A DNA stretch of 64,000 nt, taken from positions 682,001 through 746,000 of the forward strand of contig JABTUB010000002.1 in the NCBI GenBank assembly GCA_015075585.1. The letters run 5' to 3'. Origin of the DNA: Chloracidobacterium sp. (GTDB lineage Bacteria; Acidobacteriota; Blastocatellia; Pyrinomonadales; Pyrinomonadaceae). The position numbers and the translations under genes are program-made. Position 1 is the first letter of the stretch. Every line of letters starts with the position of its first letter. Below, in pieces: positions 55,759-64,000 of the stretch. The notes under the pieces were generated by a model, which was not told where the DNA came from, did no database searches, and worked only from the letters and a program-made list of their open reading frames with translations.

Positions 55759-55799
55759 TTTACATAAACGCAACGAACAAATCATTACATTTATGTAAA
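55759..55799. promoter_or_regulatory. Inverted repeat upstream of the nfu gene
   Basis: TTTACATAAA (55759-55768) and TTTATGTAAA (55790-55799) are exact reverse complements, 21 bases apart (about three helical turns centre to centre). The right arm overlaps a smaller palindrome TTACAT-TT-ATGTAA (55785-55798). The left arm ends 3 bases before the nfu ATG. It is a good candidate operator for a dimeric regulator; which one is not known. Confidence 0.5.
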
Positions 55800-55820
55800 C
55801 ATTGTAGTCTTATTGGCCGA

Positions 55821-55860
55821 AAAAAGAAAAGCGGCAGCGCTGCAATACGCGGCGCTGCCG
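55821..55860 (-). terminator. Intrinsic terminator of the 55894-56094 gene
   Basis: CGGCAGCGC / GCGCTGCCG is a perfect 9-base stem with an 11-base loop. Read leftwards on the minus strand it is followed by TTTTCTTTTTT. Confidence 0.85.
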
Positions 55861-55893
55861 GCAAAGAGACGGAACACTTGCACTGCAGCAGAC

Positions 55894-56094
55894 CTATTCG
55901 GTGATGTGAATATCGTCGTCCTTATTGATCCTGCCTGACAGGAATAACCCGCCAAGGCCTATCGTAATGAGGCCGCAGATGATCGCAACCACCAGCCAGA
56001 TCCTCTGATCATTGCTGCCCGTATATCTTACGAACGAAAAGATCGCAACAACAGCGGACACCAGTGCGAGTACGGCATAAAGCATATCCTTCAC
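55894..56094 (-). CDS. Small two-helix membrane protein
   Basis: 66 residues from the GTG at 56094, seven bases after a strong GGAGGT; a GTG at 56103 overlaps that site and an ATG at 56085 is too far away. Two membrane helices (about residues 4-24 and 33-53, IWLVVAIICGLITIGLGGLF) and an acidic tail (NKDDDIHITE) are present. The strong ribosome site and its own terminator argue for a real, well-expressed gene. No family recognised. Confidence 0.75.
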   Translation of the reverse strand: MKDMLYAVLALVSAVVAIFSFVRYTGSNDQRIWLVVAIICGLITIGLGGLFLSGRINKDDDIHITE

Positions 56095-56253
56095 AAAAAC
56101 CACCTCCGATCATGAAAAAGGAAATCGACGGTTCGCGCCGCAGCTGTTTCGCCAAAGCCGGCGCTCCTGACACGTCCGAAATTGCCAAATAACTCAACTG
56201 TACAAAAAGTACCCTTATATTAACCTTACCTTCACTCTGAAAGCAAGCAAGAG

Positions 56254-57105
56254 TTAGACGCGGGCGAGGCAAGCTTTGGCGATGCGCTCATGTCCCTGCA
56301 GATCGCGAATGAACACAACGTCATTCCATCTGCCGCCCGCGAACATTGCTTCAACAGCGCGAGCCTGCGAAAAGCCGATCTCTATAAGAATTACGCCGCC
56401 CGCAGTGAGATGTTCCGGAGATGATCCGATAAGCCGCCGGATGATCGACGATCCGTCGGCATCGTCTGTAAGCGCGATGTACGGTTCGTGTTCGCGAACT
56501 TCGGGCTGGAGTGTTGAAACCTCGCCGGCGCCGATATACGGCGGGTTTGAGAGTACGGCATCAAAACGCCGTTCGCCGACCGCAGAAAAAACGTCGGATA
56601 CGATGACCTCAAGGCGACCCAAAACGCCGGCTCGGCGTGCATTCTCAGCCGTCATTGCGGCTGCCGCAGGCGAGATATCTGCCGCAACGGCTCTCGCGTC
56701 AGGTACATTCTTAAGCACCGCGACGCTGATACATCCCGAACCGGAGCCGATCTCACAAAAGGCCGGCTGTTCGACCTTCTTCAAATGCTTGATAGCTTCT
56801 TCGACAAGCAATTCGGTCTCGGGCCTAGGTATCAGCACATCGGGCGAGACAAGGAGCTCGATCCCGTAAAACTCCTGAACACCGGTAATGTATTGCAGCG
56901 GCTCGCGCGTGCAGCGGCGTAAGATCGCGGCGGTATATGCCTTATGCTCACTGTCCGTGAGTTCGTATTCGGGATGTGCGACAAGGAACGTTCGGTCGCG
57001 GCCGGTGATAAATGCGAGCAGCACGGCAGCATCAAGCCGTGCATTCTCGATCTCGGCGGCTCGGAGCTTGGCCTCGGCGGCGGTTAGTTCAGCGGCGATG
57101 TTCAT
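56254..57105 (-). CDS. prmC: Release factor glutamine N5-methyltransferase
   Basis: 283 residues from the ATG at 57105, which overlaps the stop of the upstream gene by one base (TGATG). It methylates the GGQ glutamine of RF1/RF2. The N-terminal helical domain is followed by a Rossmann methyltransferase with the SAM site EIGSGSGCISVAVL (about residues 118-131) and the catalytic NPPY (about 183). It is normally next to prfA; here it is translationally coupled to a polysaccharide gene instead. Confidence 0.93.
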   Translation of the reverse strand: MNIAAELTAAEAKLRAAEIENARLDAAVLLAFITGRDRTFLVAHPEYELTDSEHKAYTAAILRRCTREPLQYITGVQEFYGIELLVSPDVLIPRPETELLVEEAIKHLKKVEQPAFCEIGSGSGCISVAVLKNVPDARAVAADISPAAAAMTAENARRAGVLGRLEVIVSDVFSAVGERRFDAVLSNPPYIGAGEVSTLQPEVREHEPYIALTDDADGSSIIRRLIGSSPEHLTAGGVILIEIGFSQARAVEAMFAGGRWNDVVFIRDLQGHERIAKACLARV

Positions 57106-58637
57106 CACACGCCGTCGCCTCGGAACATCGCGGGCAATGTCAGTACAATGATCCGCAGGTCGAGCATCAGCGACCAATTCTCGATGTAATAGATATCGGC
57201 ACGCACCATCTCATCGAACGTAAGTTTATTGCGCCCCGAAACCTGCCAAAGCCCCGTCATGCCGGGCTTCATATCGAGGCGTTTTCGATGCCAAAGCTCG
57301 TAACGCTCGACCTCATACGGAATAGGCGGACGCGGCCCGACGATGCTCATTTCACCGCGCAGCACATTGAGCAGCTGCGGCAGTTCGTCGAGGCTTACGC
57401 GTCTGAGGAATGTACCGACGCGTGTGATGCGCGGGTCATCCTTTACTTTGCCGAAGATCGGATGGTCCTCGTCGCCTGCATTCGCCGCCGCTTGCCCCTC
57501 GATATTCTTCTCATAAGCCTCGCGATGCACGGCCTCATCCGCATCGGCGTTCATTGTGCGGAATTTGAAGCAGAGGAACTTCCGCCCGTCCATTCCGACA
57601 CGCTCCTGCCGAAAGAAAACGGGGCCTTTCGAATCCGCCTTGATGGCGATCGCTGCCGCAAGCCAGAACGGAGCGGTAACAACGGCCGCGACCGCCGCAA
57701 TAGCTATATCCGAAACTCTTTTGATGAACCGCTGAGTATCCGAGAGCGGCTCGCGAAAGAGCCTCACCATCGGCAGAACTCCGATCTGATCGACGCTGGT
57801 CTTTTGCGGCAATAGATCGAGTATGCCGGGCGCAAACCGGAACTCGACCTTTTGCCGGCGGCCTACACTCATCATTACGTCAAAGAGCCGCGCGCTTTCG
57901 ATATTGTTGTCGGTGATTATCACCTCTTGGATGCCGTGTTCGCGTATGACGCCGGCAAGCCCGTCAAGCGATCCGAGCACGGGAACGCCAAGGTCTGCAT
58001 GCTCGCCTTCGCTTGATGCGACAGCGCCGAATATGCGATAGCCGAGATGCCTTTGCTGTTCGAGTTCGAGTATGGTCTTTTCCGCTTCGGCATTGGTACC
58101 GACGACGATCGTCGGTATCAAATTGATGCCGCGCTTGCGAAAACGCACCTGCGCGGCCCGCAGCATCCAGTGAAATGCCGTAAGGCCGACGAGCAGGAAA
58201 GCAAAATCGATCAGAAATACGCTTCGTGAGTATGAGAATTGCTGGTACTCGAAAAATCCTCTGAATAGGAACGCCCACGCAACCGTCAAAAGCGATGAGA
58301 AGACCACGGCGTAAAAGACCTTGCCCGCCTCGTGCGTGAATGAGAACGCACCGAAAAATCGATACGCACGCTGATAGACAAGCATCACGACGGTCGCCAC
58401 CACCGAGAAAGCGGCAACTCCGGCGTAAGGAGCGAACGCCTTTGACCAGCCGCCGCCGGCAAAGATCGCCTCGCCGTGCCTTACGCGGAATGCAAGTATG
58501 AATGCAGCAGCGGTAATTGCCGCATCTGCGCAAAAGATCGCCGCCGTTACCGCAGGCATCACCCAACGCGGCATAAGCCTTACGTCCGAGCGTATCTCGG
58601 CGGGCGTCAGCTCTTGTTTTGCGGCTATCACTCTCAC
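57105..58637 (-). CDS. Polyprenyl-phosphate sugar-phosphate transferase (WcaJ/PssY-like)
   Basis: A 510-residue membrane enzyme that loads the first sugar-phosphate onto undecaprenyl phosphate. Four N-terminal helices (about residues 28-155) and a CoA-binding-like domain (about 170-270, [20 protein letters not shown]) precede a further helix (about 305-330) and the catalytic bacterial sugar transferase domain (about 335-510). The key motifs [40 protein letters not shown] and [12 protein letters not shown] are all present. It starts at GTG with GGAAG before it and follows the glycosyltransferase gene at 58659 by 21 bases. It probably starts exopolysaccharide or O-antigen synthesis. Confidence 0.93.
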   Translation of the reverse strand: MRVIAAKQELTPAEIRSDVRLMPRWVMPAVTAAIFCADAAITAAAFILAFRVRHGEAIFAGGGWSKAFAPYAGVAAFSVVATVVMLVYQRAYRFFGAFSFTHEAGKVFYAVVFSSLLTVAWAFLFRGFFEYQQFSYSRSVFLIDFAFLLVGLTAFHWMLRAAQVRFRKRGINLIPTIVVGTNAEAEKTILELEQQRHLGYRIFGAVASSEGEHADLGVPVLGSLDGLAGVIREHGIQEVIITDNNIESARLFDVMMSVGRRQKVEFRFAPGILDLLPQKTSVDQIGVLPMVRLFREPLSDTQRFIKRVSDIAIAAVAAVVTAPFWLAAAIAIKADSKGPVFFRQERVGMDGRKFLCFKFRTMNADADEAVHREAYEKNIEGQAAANAGDEDHPIFGKVKDDPRITRVGTFLRRVSLDELPQLLNVLRGEMSIVGPRPPIPYEVERYELWHRKRLDMKPGMTGLWQVSGRNKLTFDEMVRADIYYIENWSLMLDLRIIVLTLPAMFRGDGV

Positions 58638-58658
58638 ACTTCCAAATTGCCGCCGACC

Positions 58659-60281
58659 CTACCGGCAAGCAGGGCCAAAGGGCGGCGACTTCGATAAGTT
58701 AACATTAAAATACGGATCAGCGTAAAAAATTTCGGCAAAGCGCTTCTTCAATACGCCGAGATCGCTGTGCCCGACAGTCCTGCCTGCGGCCTTTACGACC
58801 GCGAACGGCGTCGCGACATTATTACATCCCGCAAGCATCGCCCGGAACGAAAGATCGACGTCGGGCCGCTGTTCATCGCTCATTCCGGCGTCAAAGCCGC
58901 CAAGCCTCTCGAAAAGCCCGCGGCGGACCGTCATCGCCTCGATGGAGACGGCCGAGACGTTGCGGACAACATTCTTTTCAAGAAAGCCGCTCAGCCGCAA
59001 ATTTTCACCCGCAAATTGTGAACCGATACCGTCATTCAGCCCTGCGGTCAGGCCGATCTCGACGATTGTTCCGCTTCCTTCGACAAGCAAAGGGCCGACA
59101 ACGCCGACATTCGGCATCAGCGCCTGCGCCGCAAGCTCTTCGACAGCGTCGAGCGTCAACGCGGAAATGTTTTGCGGCACAAAGCAAAGCACATCGCCCG
59201 CCGCTTTCGCCGCTGCGGCCTGCAGAGCCGCAAAAATACGCTGCGGCGGATCGGCCTCGATCACCTCGAGCACATCGCCTTTAACGGCCGCAGCACTTTC
59301 ACGATCGAAACAGATGACCGAGACATGGGCGGCGACATTCGATCCCGCACGCATCCGATGAAGTTCGCCGATGCCGCGGATCGCCCGCACATCGGAACCG
59401 ATGCGTTCGAAATGTTCATCGAGTGCCGCGCGTGCACGCTCGTGCGCATAGCCCTTTTGCGACGGCGCCAACGCAACAGACCCCTCGACCGAGCGCCAAT
59501 GGTAAAGCACTTTCGGTATGTGTACGACGTCACTTCGCGAAAGCCCCTCGCTCGCCCGCAGCAGCAGATCGTAGTCCTGACTGCCGTCAAATTCGCTCCG
59601 GAACTTTAGATGCTTGATAAGCGCCGTGCGATATACCGTGAGGTGATTCACATAATTCACGCAATGCAGCAGATCGGGGCTCCAATTCGGTTTGAAATAC
59701 GGCGAATAGCGGCGGCCTTCGGTATCGATCACGTCATGATCGCTGTAGATGATCGCCGCGCCCGGCTCCGCAAAAGCCGCAGCCGCGGCCTCAGCCAAAG
59801 CGTTCTCCGACAAGAGGTCATCGTGGTCTAGTAATGCGGTAAATTCGCCGTTCACGAGGCCGAGTGCCGAATTCGATGCTGCGGAGATGTTGCCGTTCGC
59901 CTCACGAAACACAGCCTCGATGCGCCCGTCATTCTCGGAAAATGAACGCAGCAGCGGCCTTATGTGTTCGGCCGTTGAAGCGTCGTCGGCGATGCAAAGC
60001 TGCCATTTCGGGTACGTTTGCGCGAGCACCGACCCGATCGCCTCGCTGAGCAGCCGCTCGGGCGTGTTGTATGTCGGCATCAGCACCGATACGGACGGAA
60101 ACTCGTCAACCTTTGCGGGCAATGCTGTCTGCGTCGCCGGCTCGCATTCGGCGATCCATTGCCGATACTGCTTATCGGTGTTGCGCCCGCGAAGCCTCCG
60201 CAGGACCTTGCTTGCAGCGACGGCAAAGCCGTCACGCCGCATCGTCTCAAGCACCTGCCGGAAATGTATCGATAGCCGCAT
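58659..60281 (-). CDS. GT2-family glycosyltransferase
   Basis: A 540-residue protein. The GT-A nucleotide-binding core spans about residues 48-280: SVLMPTYNTP, ADDAST, and the metal-binding DHDD (about 142-145). The C-terminal half has a second, partial GT2-like region (about 320-540) ending with DPYFNVNLS, a motif of O-antigen and rhamnan synthases. It transfers sugars in the cytoplasm. It starts 3 bases after the stop of the upstream GT2 gene. The specific sugar is unknown. Confidence 0.9.
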   Translation of the reverse strand: MRLSIHFRQVLETMRRDGFAVAASKVLRRLRGRNTDKQYRQWIAECEPATQTALPAKVDEFPSVSVLMPTYNTPERLLSEAIGSVLAQTYPKWQLCIADDASTAEHIRPLLRSFSENDGRIEAVFREANGNISAASNSALGLVNGEFTALLDHDDLLSENALAEAAAAAFAEPGAAIIYSDHDVIDTEGRRYSPYFKPNWSPDLLHCVNYVNHLTVYRTALIKHLKFRSEFDGSQDYDLLLRASEGLSRSDVVHIPKVLYHWRSVEGSVALAPSQKGYAHERARAALDEHFERIGSDVRAIRGIGELHRMRAGSNVAAHVSVICFDRESAAAVKGDVLEVIEADPPQRIFAALQAAAAKAAGDVLCFVPQNISALTLDAVEELAAQALMPNVGVVGPLLVEGSGTIVEIGLTAGLNDGIGSQFAGENLRLSGFLEKNVVRNVSAVSIEAMTVRRGLFERLGGFDAGMSDEQRPDVDLSFRAMLAGCNNVATPFAVVKAAGRTVGHSDLGVLKKRFAEIFYADPYFNVNLSKSPPFGPACR

Positions 60282-60284
60282 TGT

Positions 60285-61307
60285 TTATTTTCGGATCGTA
60301 TCGAGCAAAGCGCTCTGCCCGCCGCGCGAGAACTCGTAATAGCGGCCGCTGTAAAGCTCGGCAAGCACCGGAGCGATGCGGGCGATACGCAGCTTAGGAT
60401 AGTTCATTCGTGTCTGAAGATGGGCGATCTCGAGGCTGATACGCAGCCGCGCGGCTTCGAGCATCGAGGCAAGCCGCCGGCGATCCGGCACAAGCTCCGG
60501 CATCGGCGCCGCAGCACGCATTGCCGCGAGCCGTGCCTCGTCAAAAAGCTCGGCGAACTGATCGAATCGCTCATTTGCACGCAGGCGCTCTTCGACGATG
60601 CGTCGGTGCTGATCGGCACGCGAAGCGTCCCTTTGCCCGTGGCCGACACCCAACTGCTGGGCGTCGTGCTGTCGATAAAGTATCAACTGCTCATCGACCG
60701 CCGCGACGCGCGATGTAAGCGATGCGATGAGCGAGATCCAGCCGTCGTGGATCATACCGGTGAGTTTCGGTATCGGCAGAGCCGCACTCACGAGCGAACG
60801 TCTGAAAGCCATCGTCGCACCCGTTACGACATTGTAATAGAGCAGCACTTCGGCCGCGCGGCCCTCGGCGAACATCTTCCGGTCGTAAGCACGGAACGTC
60901 CAACGCCAAAGCGGCAGGCCGAGCGGCCGAAGTTCCGCATCCACGACCTTTGCATTGCTGAACGCCATCCCGACTTGCGGATCGTCGAATCCACGCATCA
61001 TCCGCTCGACCTTGTGCGGCAGCCACACATCATCCTGATCGGCGAGGAAGATGATGTCGCCGCTGCATTTTGCGATAGCGCGTTCGAAATTCTTATCCGA
61101 TCCGATGTTCTGCTCGCCTCTTACGATGTGAACTTCTGCCGCCGCAGTGGCGGCGAACCGCTCGGCTGTTTCCAATGTGCCGTCGGTCGAGGCATCGTCG
61201 CTGATGACGATCTCGTCGGGGCGGCGTGTCTGTGCCGCGATACTGTCAAGCTGCTCCTGCAGGTAACGCGAGCCGTTATACGTGCAGAGGGCGACGGAGA
61301 TCTTCAT
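60285..61307 (-). CDS. GT2-family glycosyltransferase
   Basis: 340 residues from the ATG at 61307 (MKISVALCTYNGSRYL), the usual start of the family. It has the GT-A fold with SVALCTYNGS (residues 3-12), ISDDASTDGT (about 37) and the metal-binding DQDDVW (about 91). This resembles rhamnosyltransferase-type enzymes of lipopolysaccharide synthesis. It is first in the leftward operon and divergent from a similar gene at 61409; the two share much of their N-terminal domain sequence and may be paralogues. Confidence 0.9.
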   Translation of the reverse strand: MKISVALCTYNGSRYLQEQLDSIAAQTRRPDEIVISDDASTDGTLETAERFAATAAAEVHIVRGEQNIGSDKNFERAIAKCSGDIIFLADQDDVWLPHKVERMMRGFDDPQVGMAFSNAKVVDAELRPLGLPLWRWTFRAYDRKMFAEGRAAEVLLYYNVVTGATMAFRRSLVSAALPIPKLTGMIHDGWISLIASLTSRVAAVDEQLILYRQHDAQQLGVGHGQRDASRADQHRRIVEERLRANERFDQFAELFDEARLAAMRAAAPMPELVPDRRRLASMLEAARLRISLEIAHLQTRMNYPKLRIARIAPVLAELYSGRYYEFSRGGQSALLDTIRK

Positions 61308-61408
61308 AAGCCGGGCATTGCGCATGTTGCGCTTTCGTTGGCAAGATTTTAGCATCATTGCGGCGATGTCGAAGCCAGAGGGCTTCCGCGCCTGTGCCGC
61401 TTTGCCTT

Positions 61409-62251
61409 ATGCCGCGTATCGATGTGCTGATGTCAACCTTTAACGGAGCTGCGTTCCTGCCGCCGCAGATCGACTCGATCATTGCACAGGAACACGCGGA
61501 CTGGCGGCTTTTGATACGCGATGACGGCTCGTCGGATGCCACGCTCAATATCATCAAGGCCTACGCCGAACGCGACGCCCGAATCGAACTGCTGACCGGC
61601 GACAGCGGCAACCTTGGCGCCTTCGCGAGCTTTATGCGGCTGGTTGAAGCCTCGGACGCACCGTACTTTGCTTTCTGCGATCAAGATGATGTCTGGTCGC
61701 CGCAGAAATTATCACTGCTTCTCGAAAAAATGATCCGTTCCGAGACTCAGTACGGTGCAGATACGCCGCTTGTCGTCTTTAGCGATATGTCGGTGGTCGA
61801 TGAGAATTTGGTTCTGCTGGACGCCTCTTTTCGCCATTTTTCGCAGTTCGATCCGTTCATAAGCCGAGATTGGCGGCGGCTTCTTGCCCAGAATGTCGTC
61901 CTCGGCTGCAGCATGCTCGCGAACGCGGCCGCACGCCGCGCCGCTCTTCCCTACAAGCTACGCGATATGCCGCACGACCAATGGGTCGCGGTGAATGCAG
62001 CACGTTCGGGCCGCATCGAATTTATAGATGAGGCGACGGTCAGCTATCGTCAGCACGGCCGTAACTACGCGGGAGCAAAGAAGTTCGGGCTGCTCTACGC
62101 AATATCGAGGCTGCCGCACTTCATCATTACGATCGGCGAATATCGGCGGGCGGCGGCACATTTCGGCGATGTTACGACGCTGCAGTTGACTGCAAGCAAA
62201 TTCCGAACGAACGTCCGCCGCTTTGACAAAAAGGAGGCGTTCCGCGAATGA
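61409..62251 (+). CDS. GT2-family glycosyltransferase
   Basis: 280 residues from the ATG at 61409 (MPRIDVLMSTFNGAAFL). GT-A fold with LMSTFNG, IRDDGSSDAT (about 37) and CDQDDVWSP (about 87-95). It is closely similar in layout to the divergent gene 60285-61307, so the 100 bases between them hold divergent promoters or a duplicated gene pair. The stop overlaps the next start by 4 bases (ATGA). Confidence 0.9.
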   Translation: MPRIDVLMSTFNGAAFLPPQIDSIIAQEHADWRLLIRDDGSSDATLNIIKAYAERDARIELLTGDSGNLGAFASFMRLVEASDAPYFAFCDQDDVWSPQKLSLLLEKMIRSETQYGADTPLVVFSDMSVVDENLVLLDASFRHFSQFDPFISRDWRRLLAQNVVLGCSMLANAAARRAALPYKLRDMPHDQWVAVNAARSGRIEFIDEATVSYRQHGRNYAGAKKFGLLYAISRLPHFIITIGEYRRAAAHFGDVTTLQLTASKFRTNVRRFDKKEAFRE

Positions 62252-63018
62252 ACGCCAAAAAGACACGCATCATCAGCCTCAACGTCGATGTTATTACGCT
62301 CGCCGGCGCTCTCGAACGCATCACGGAGTTTTGCAGAAAAGGCAGCGGCGGTTTTGTTTGTCTCGCAAATGTGCACATGGTGATGGAGGCGTATGACGAC
62401 GCATCGTTCGCAGATGCCGTCAATGCTGCCGATCTCGTCCTGCCTGACGGTATGCCGCTAAAATGGATGCAGCGGCTTTCTGCCGAACGCACCGCCGCAC
62501 GCATCCGCGGCAGCGATCTTATGAACGCTTTGCTTGCCCTCGCCGAACAAAGAGGCCTTACCGTCGGTTTTTACGGCAGCGAACCTTCGGTTATCGAAGC
62601 CATCGAGCGCCGCCTTGCGGTCGAGTTTCCGGCTTTGAAGGTCGCATATTCATATTCGCCGCCGTTTCGCCCGCTCACAGCAAACGAAGATACCGACATT
62701 ATTGCGGCGATCGGCCGGAACGCTCCGGACATACTCTTTGTCGGCCTTGGCTGCCCAAAACAGGAGCGTTGGATGCACGGTCATCGGCCGCATCTGAAAG
62801 CCGTGATGCTCGGCGTCGGTGCGGCGTTCGATATCTTTGCCGGAAAGCAAAGCGAAGCTCCGCGTTGGATCAGCCGCATCGGCCTCGAGTGGCTCTATCG
62901 ACTCCTGCTGGAGCCGAAGCGGCTTTGGCGCCGTTATTTATTGCTGAATCCGCGATTCGCGGCTCTTGCCGCGATGCAGCTTGCGCGGCGAAATGTAAGG
63001 CCCAAGGACGCCGCATAG
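62248..63018 (+). CDS. WecG/TagA/CpsF-family (GT26) glycosyltransferase
   Basis: A 256-residue enzyme. The conserved N-terminal region has CLANVHMVMEAYDDASF (about residues 38-54) and LVLPDGMPLKWMQRL (about 63-77), the family's Thr/Asp-type catalytic segment. The C-terminal end has VGLGCPKQERWM (about 163-174) and GVGAAFDIFAGK (about 190-201), then the membrane-peripheral RRIGLEWLYRLLLEPKR-like helix. It adds the second sugar (often N-acetylmannosaminuronate-type) to a polyprenyl-linked precursor, complementing the WcaJ-like enzyme. Confidence 0.94.
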   Translation: MNAKKTRIISLNVDVITLAGALERITEFCRKGSGGFVCLANVHMVMEAYDDASFADAVNAADLVLPDGMPLKWMQRLSAERTAARIRGSDLMNALLALAEQRGLTVGFYGSEPSVIEAIERRLAVEFPALKVAYSYSPPFRPLTANEDTDIIAAIGRNAPDILFVGLGCPKQERWMHGHRPHLKAVMLGVGAAFDIFAGKQSEAPRWISRIGLEWLYRLLLEPKRLWRRYLLLNPRFAALAAMQLARRNVRPKDAA

Positions 63019-63078
63019 CCGTGTTGCCCTTCTGCCTTAAAAACCGGATAATACTTGCTTCGGCCCGCGATTCGCATT

Positions 63079-63600
63079 ATGAAGTTCCTTTCTGACATTC
63101 GGCTCTTACTGCTCGGCGTTTGGCTTGGCAGTGCGGTCTTCTTTATCGGCGTTGCTCAAACGGCTTTTGCTCTCGTCGCTGACCGCGGGCTTGCCGGTGC
63201 GGTCGTCGGGCGCAGCCTTTCGATCCTTAATTACGGCGGGCTTATCATCGCCGTTCTTTTGATATTGACATCCCTGATGATACGCAATGCAAGTGCGTTC
63301 TGGCTTTGGACAGAACGTTTGCTTCTGCTTATCGTCGGTGCGGCGTGCGCCGTCGGCGAATTCGTGATCGGGCTTTGGATGTCGTCGATACGCTCGCAAT
63401 TCGGCGGCTCGATCGATCAGGCGGCCGCTGACGACCCGCTGAAGATCCGCTTCGATCAACTGCATCATTGGTCGGAATGGGTGCTCACCGCCGCGATGAT
63501 CGCTGCGTTCATCGCATTCTTTATCATTGCGAACCGCAAATTCACGACACCGAAGGCCGCAACCAATATTTACGATTTTGAAAAAGAGTTTAAGATATGA
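63079..63600 (+). CDS. DUF4149-type membrane protein
   Basis: 173 residues from the ATG at 63079. Four membrane helices (about 5-30, 47-67, 79-103, 137-160) with the DUF4149-like features LGVWLGSAVFFIGVAQTAF and a periplasmic loop with HHWSEWV. The function is unknown. Its stop overlaps the start of the next gene (ATGA), so the two are coupled. Confidence 0.8.
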   Translation: MKFLSDIRLLLLGVWLGSAVFFIGVAQTAFALVADRGLAGAVVGRSLSILNYGGLIIAVLLILTSLMIRNASAFWLWTERLLLLIVGAACAVGEFVIGLWMSSIRSQFGGSIDQAAADDPLKIRFDQLHHWSEWVLTAAMIAAFIAFFIIANRKFTTPKAATNIYDFEKEFKI

Positions 63601-64000
63601 CCATGGAATTGATCGAGAACCGCGACACATTCAATAAAAGATTTGCCGCTTGGAAGCCCAATGATGACCTCGCAGGGCTGCCTTACGCCGAGAACGTCCA
63701 CTCGATGCTGACGCCTTTCCTGCGTTCGCTGCCGATGCTGAACCTCGCGCTTATCTCATCGGCCGGCGGTTATATCACAGGAACCGAAGCCTTCGATCTG
63801 TCGGCAAAGGACGGCGACATAAGCTACCGCGAGATCCCCGTCGAGGTCGAGGCCGGCGACATCTCATACGCCGCAAAGGGCTACGACACAAAGGATGTGC
63901 TTGCCGACCGCAACTCCCTGATCCCGATCGACCGCCTGCAGGAATACGCTGCGAACGGCGTCATCGGCAGCCTCAATGGCGTCTGGTGGTCGGTTAGCAG
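63597..64000 (+). CDS. GrdB-like (glycine/sarcosine/betaine reductase selenoprotein B family) protein, 3' end missing
   Basis: The frame opens at ATG 63597 (or 63603) and runs off the right edge after about 134 codons. It contains LRSLPMLNLALISSAGGYIT, then TGTEAFDLSAKDGDISYREI and later DVLADRNSLIPIDRLQEYAA, which match the stand-alone GrdB-like proteins found in many aerobic genomes. No in-frame TGA (selenocysteine) is present in the visible part, nor a Cys at the usual place yet. The start overlaps the DUF4149 stop by 3 bases. The role in non-clostridial bacteria is unclear. Confidence 0.6.
   Translation, partial: MTMELIENRDTFNKRFAAWKPNDDLAGLPYAENVHSMLTPFLRSLPMLNLALISSAGGYITGTEAFDLSAKDGDISYREIPVEVEAGDISYAAKGYDTKDVLADRNSLIPIDRLQEYAANGVIGSLNGVWWSVS

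Overview
The window looks like chromosomal DNA from a free-living Gram-negative-type bacterium. My best guess is an Acidobacteriota member of the Blastocatellia type. This is inferred from secreted proteases carrying DGDGKADIAIFRPS-type repeats, a dnaK-dnaJ-hspR heat-shock cluster, a membrane pyrophosphatase and a type IV pilus machine; there is no rRNA gene to confirm it. Coding density is high, genes lie on both strands in short operons, and most of the DNA is G+C rich. The toxin-antitoxin pair (about 3.15-3.9 kb) and the first part of the large protease gene (about 27.5-29 kb) are visibly richer in A+T. I see no insertion sequence, prophage or CRISPR array.

Layout. 0-3.9 kb: the end of a secreted metzincin protease, a stand-alone SRA-like protein, proC, and a PIN toxin/Phd-type antitoxin pair with its own promoter and operator. 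3.9-9.3 kb: tyrS, then a heat-shock operon read leftwards (dnaK, dnaJ, a four-helix-bundle gene, hspR). This operon has a HAIR-like operator on the dnaK promoter and an 8-bp tandem repeat in front of hspR. 9.4-17.1 kb: a second secreted metzincin, an exported helical-repeat protein, a DUF853 ATPase, a membrane pyrophosphatase and a tRNA with a CAU anticodon. 17.2-23.6 kb: a PEGA/TPR protein and the pilus motor operon pilB - unknown exported basic protein - pilT - pilC. 23.7-27.1 kb: lon, hsp20 and a CBS-domain gene. 27.6-31.1 kb: a giant secreted protease in which a BACON domain is interrupted by another domain.

31.4-41.8 kb is mostly housekeeping: nadA, a Pit phosphate transporter with its DUF47 partner, an M48 protease, an MFS transporter, yacG, a site-2 protease, HU and a YpfJ-type metallopeptidase. 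41.8-46.6 kb holds riboflavin synthase and two overlapping GT-C-type membrane glycosyltransferase-like genes. 46.6-49.9 kb is a second pilus block: PilN-like, PilO-like, an IPT-domain protein in the PilP position, and an atypical pseudopilin, with no pilM next to it. 50.0-56.1 kb: an FHA-GGDEF cyclase, a family A DNA polymerase with proofreading but no 5' nuclease, a GAF-like acidic protein, an Nfu Fe-S carrier and a small membrane protein. 56.3-63.0 kb is a surface-polysaccharide locus: a polyprenyl-phosphate sugar-phosphate transferase, three GT2 enzymes and a WecG/TagA enzyme, with prmC translationally coupled at one end. The window closes with a DUF4149 membrane protein and the start of a GrdB-like gene.

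How the parts fit. Three themes recur: protein quality control (DnaK/DnaJ/HspR, Lon, Hsp20, M48, site-2 protease), type IV pili (two separated blocks plus a c-di-GMP enzyme), and secretion or surface modification (three large secreted proteases, GT-C enzymes and the exopolysaccharide locus). No single new defence or metabolic system stands out. The most unusual items are the basic exported protein inside the pilus motor operon, the domain inserted within BACON, the shared A-B-C-A-B-C repeat cassette of two proteases, the non-canonical pilus alignment block, and the repeat array in the hspR leader.
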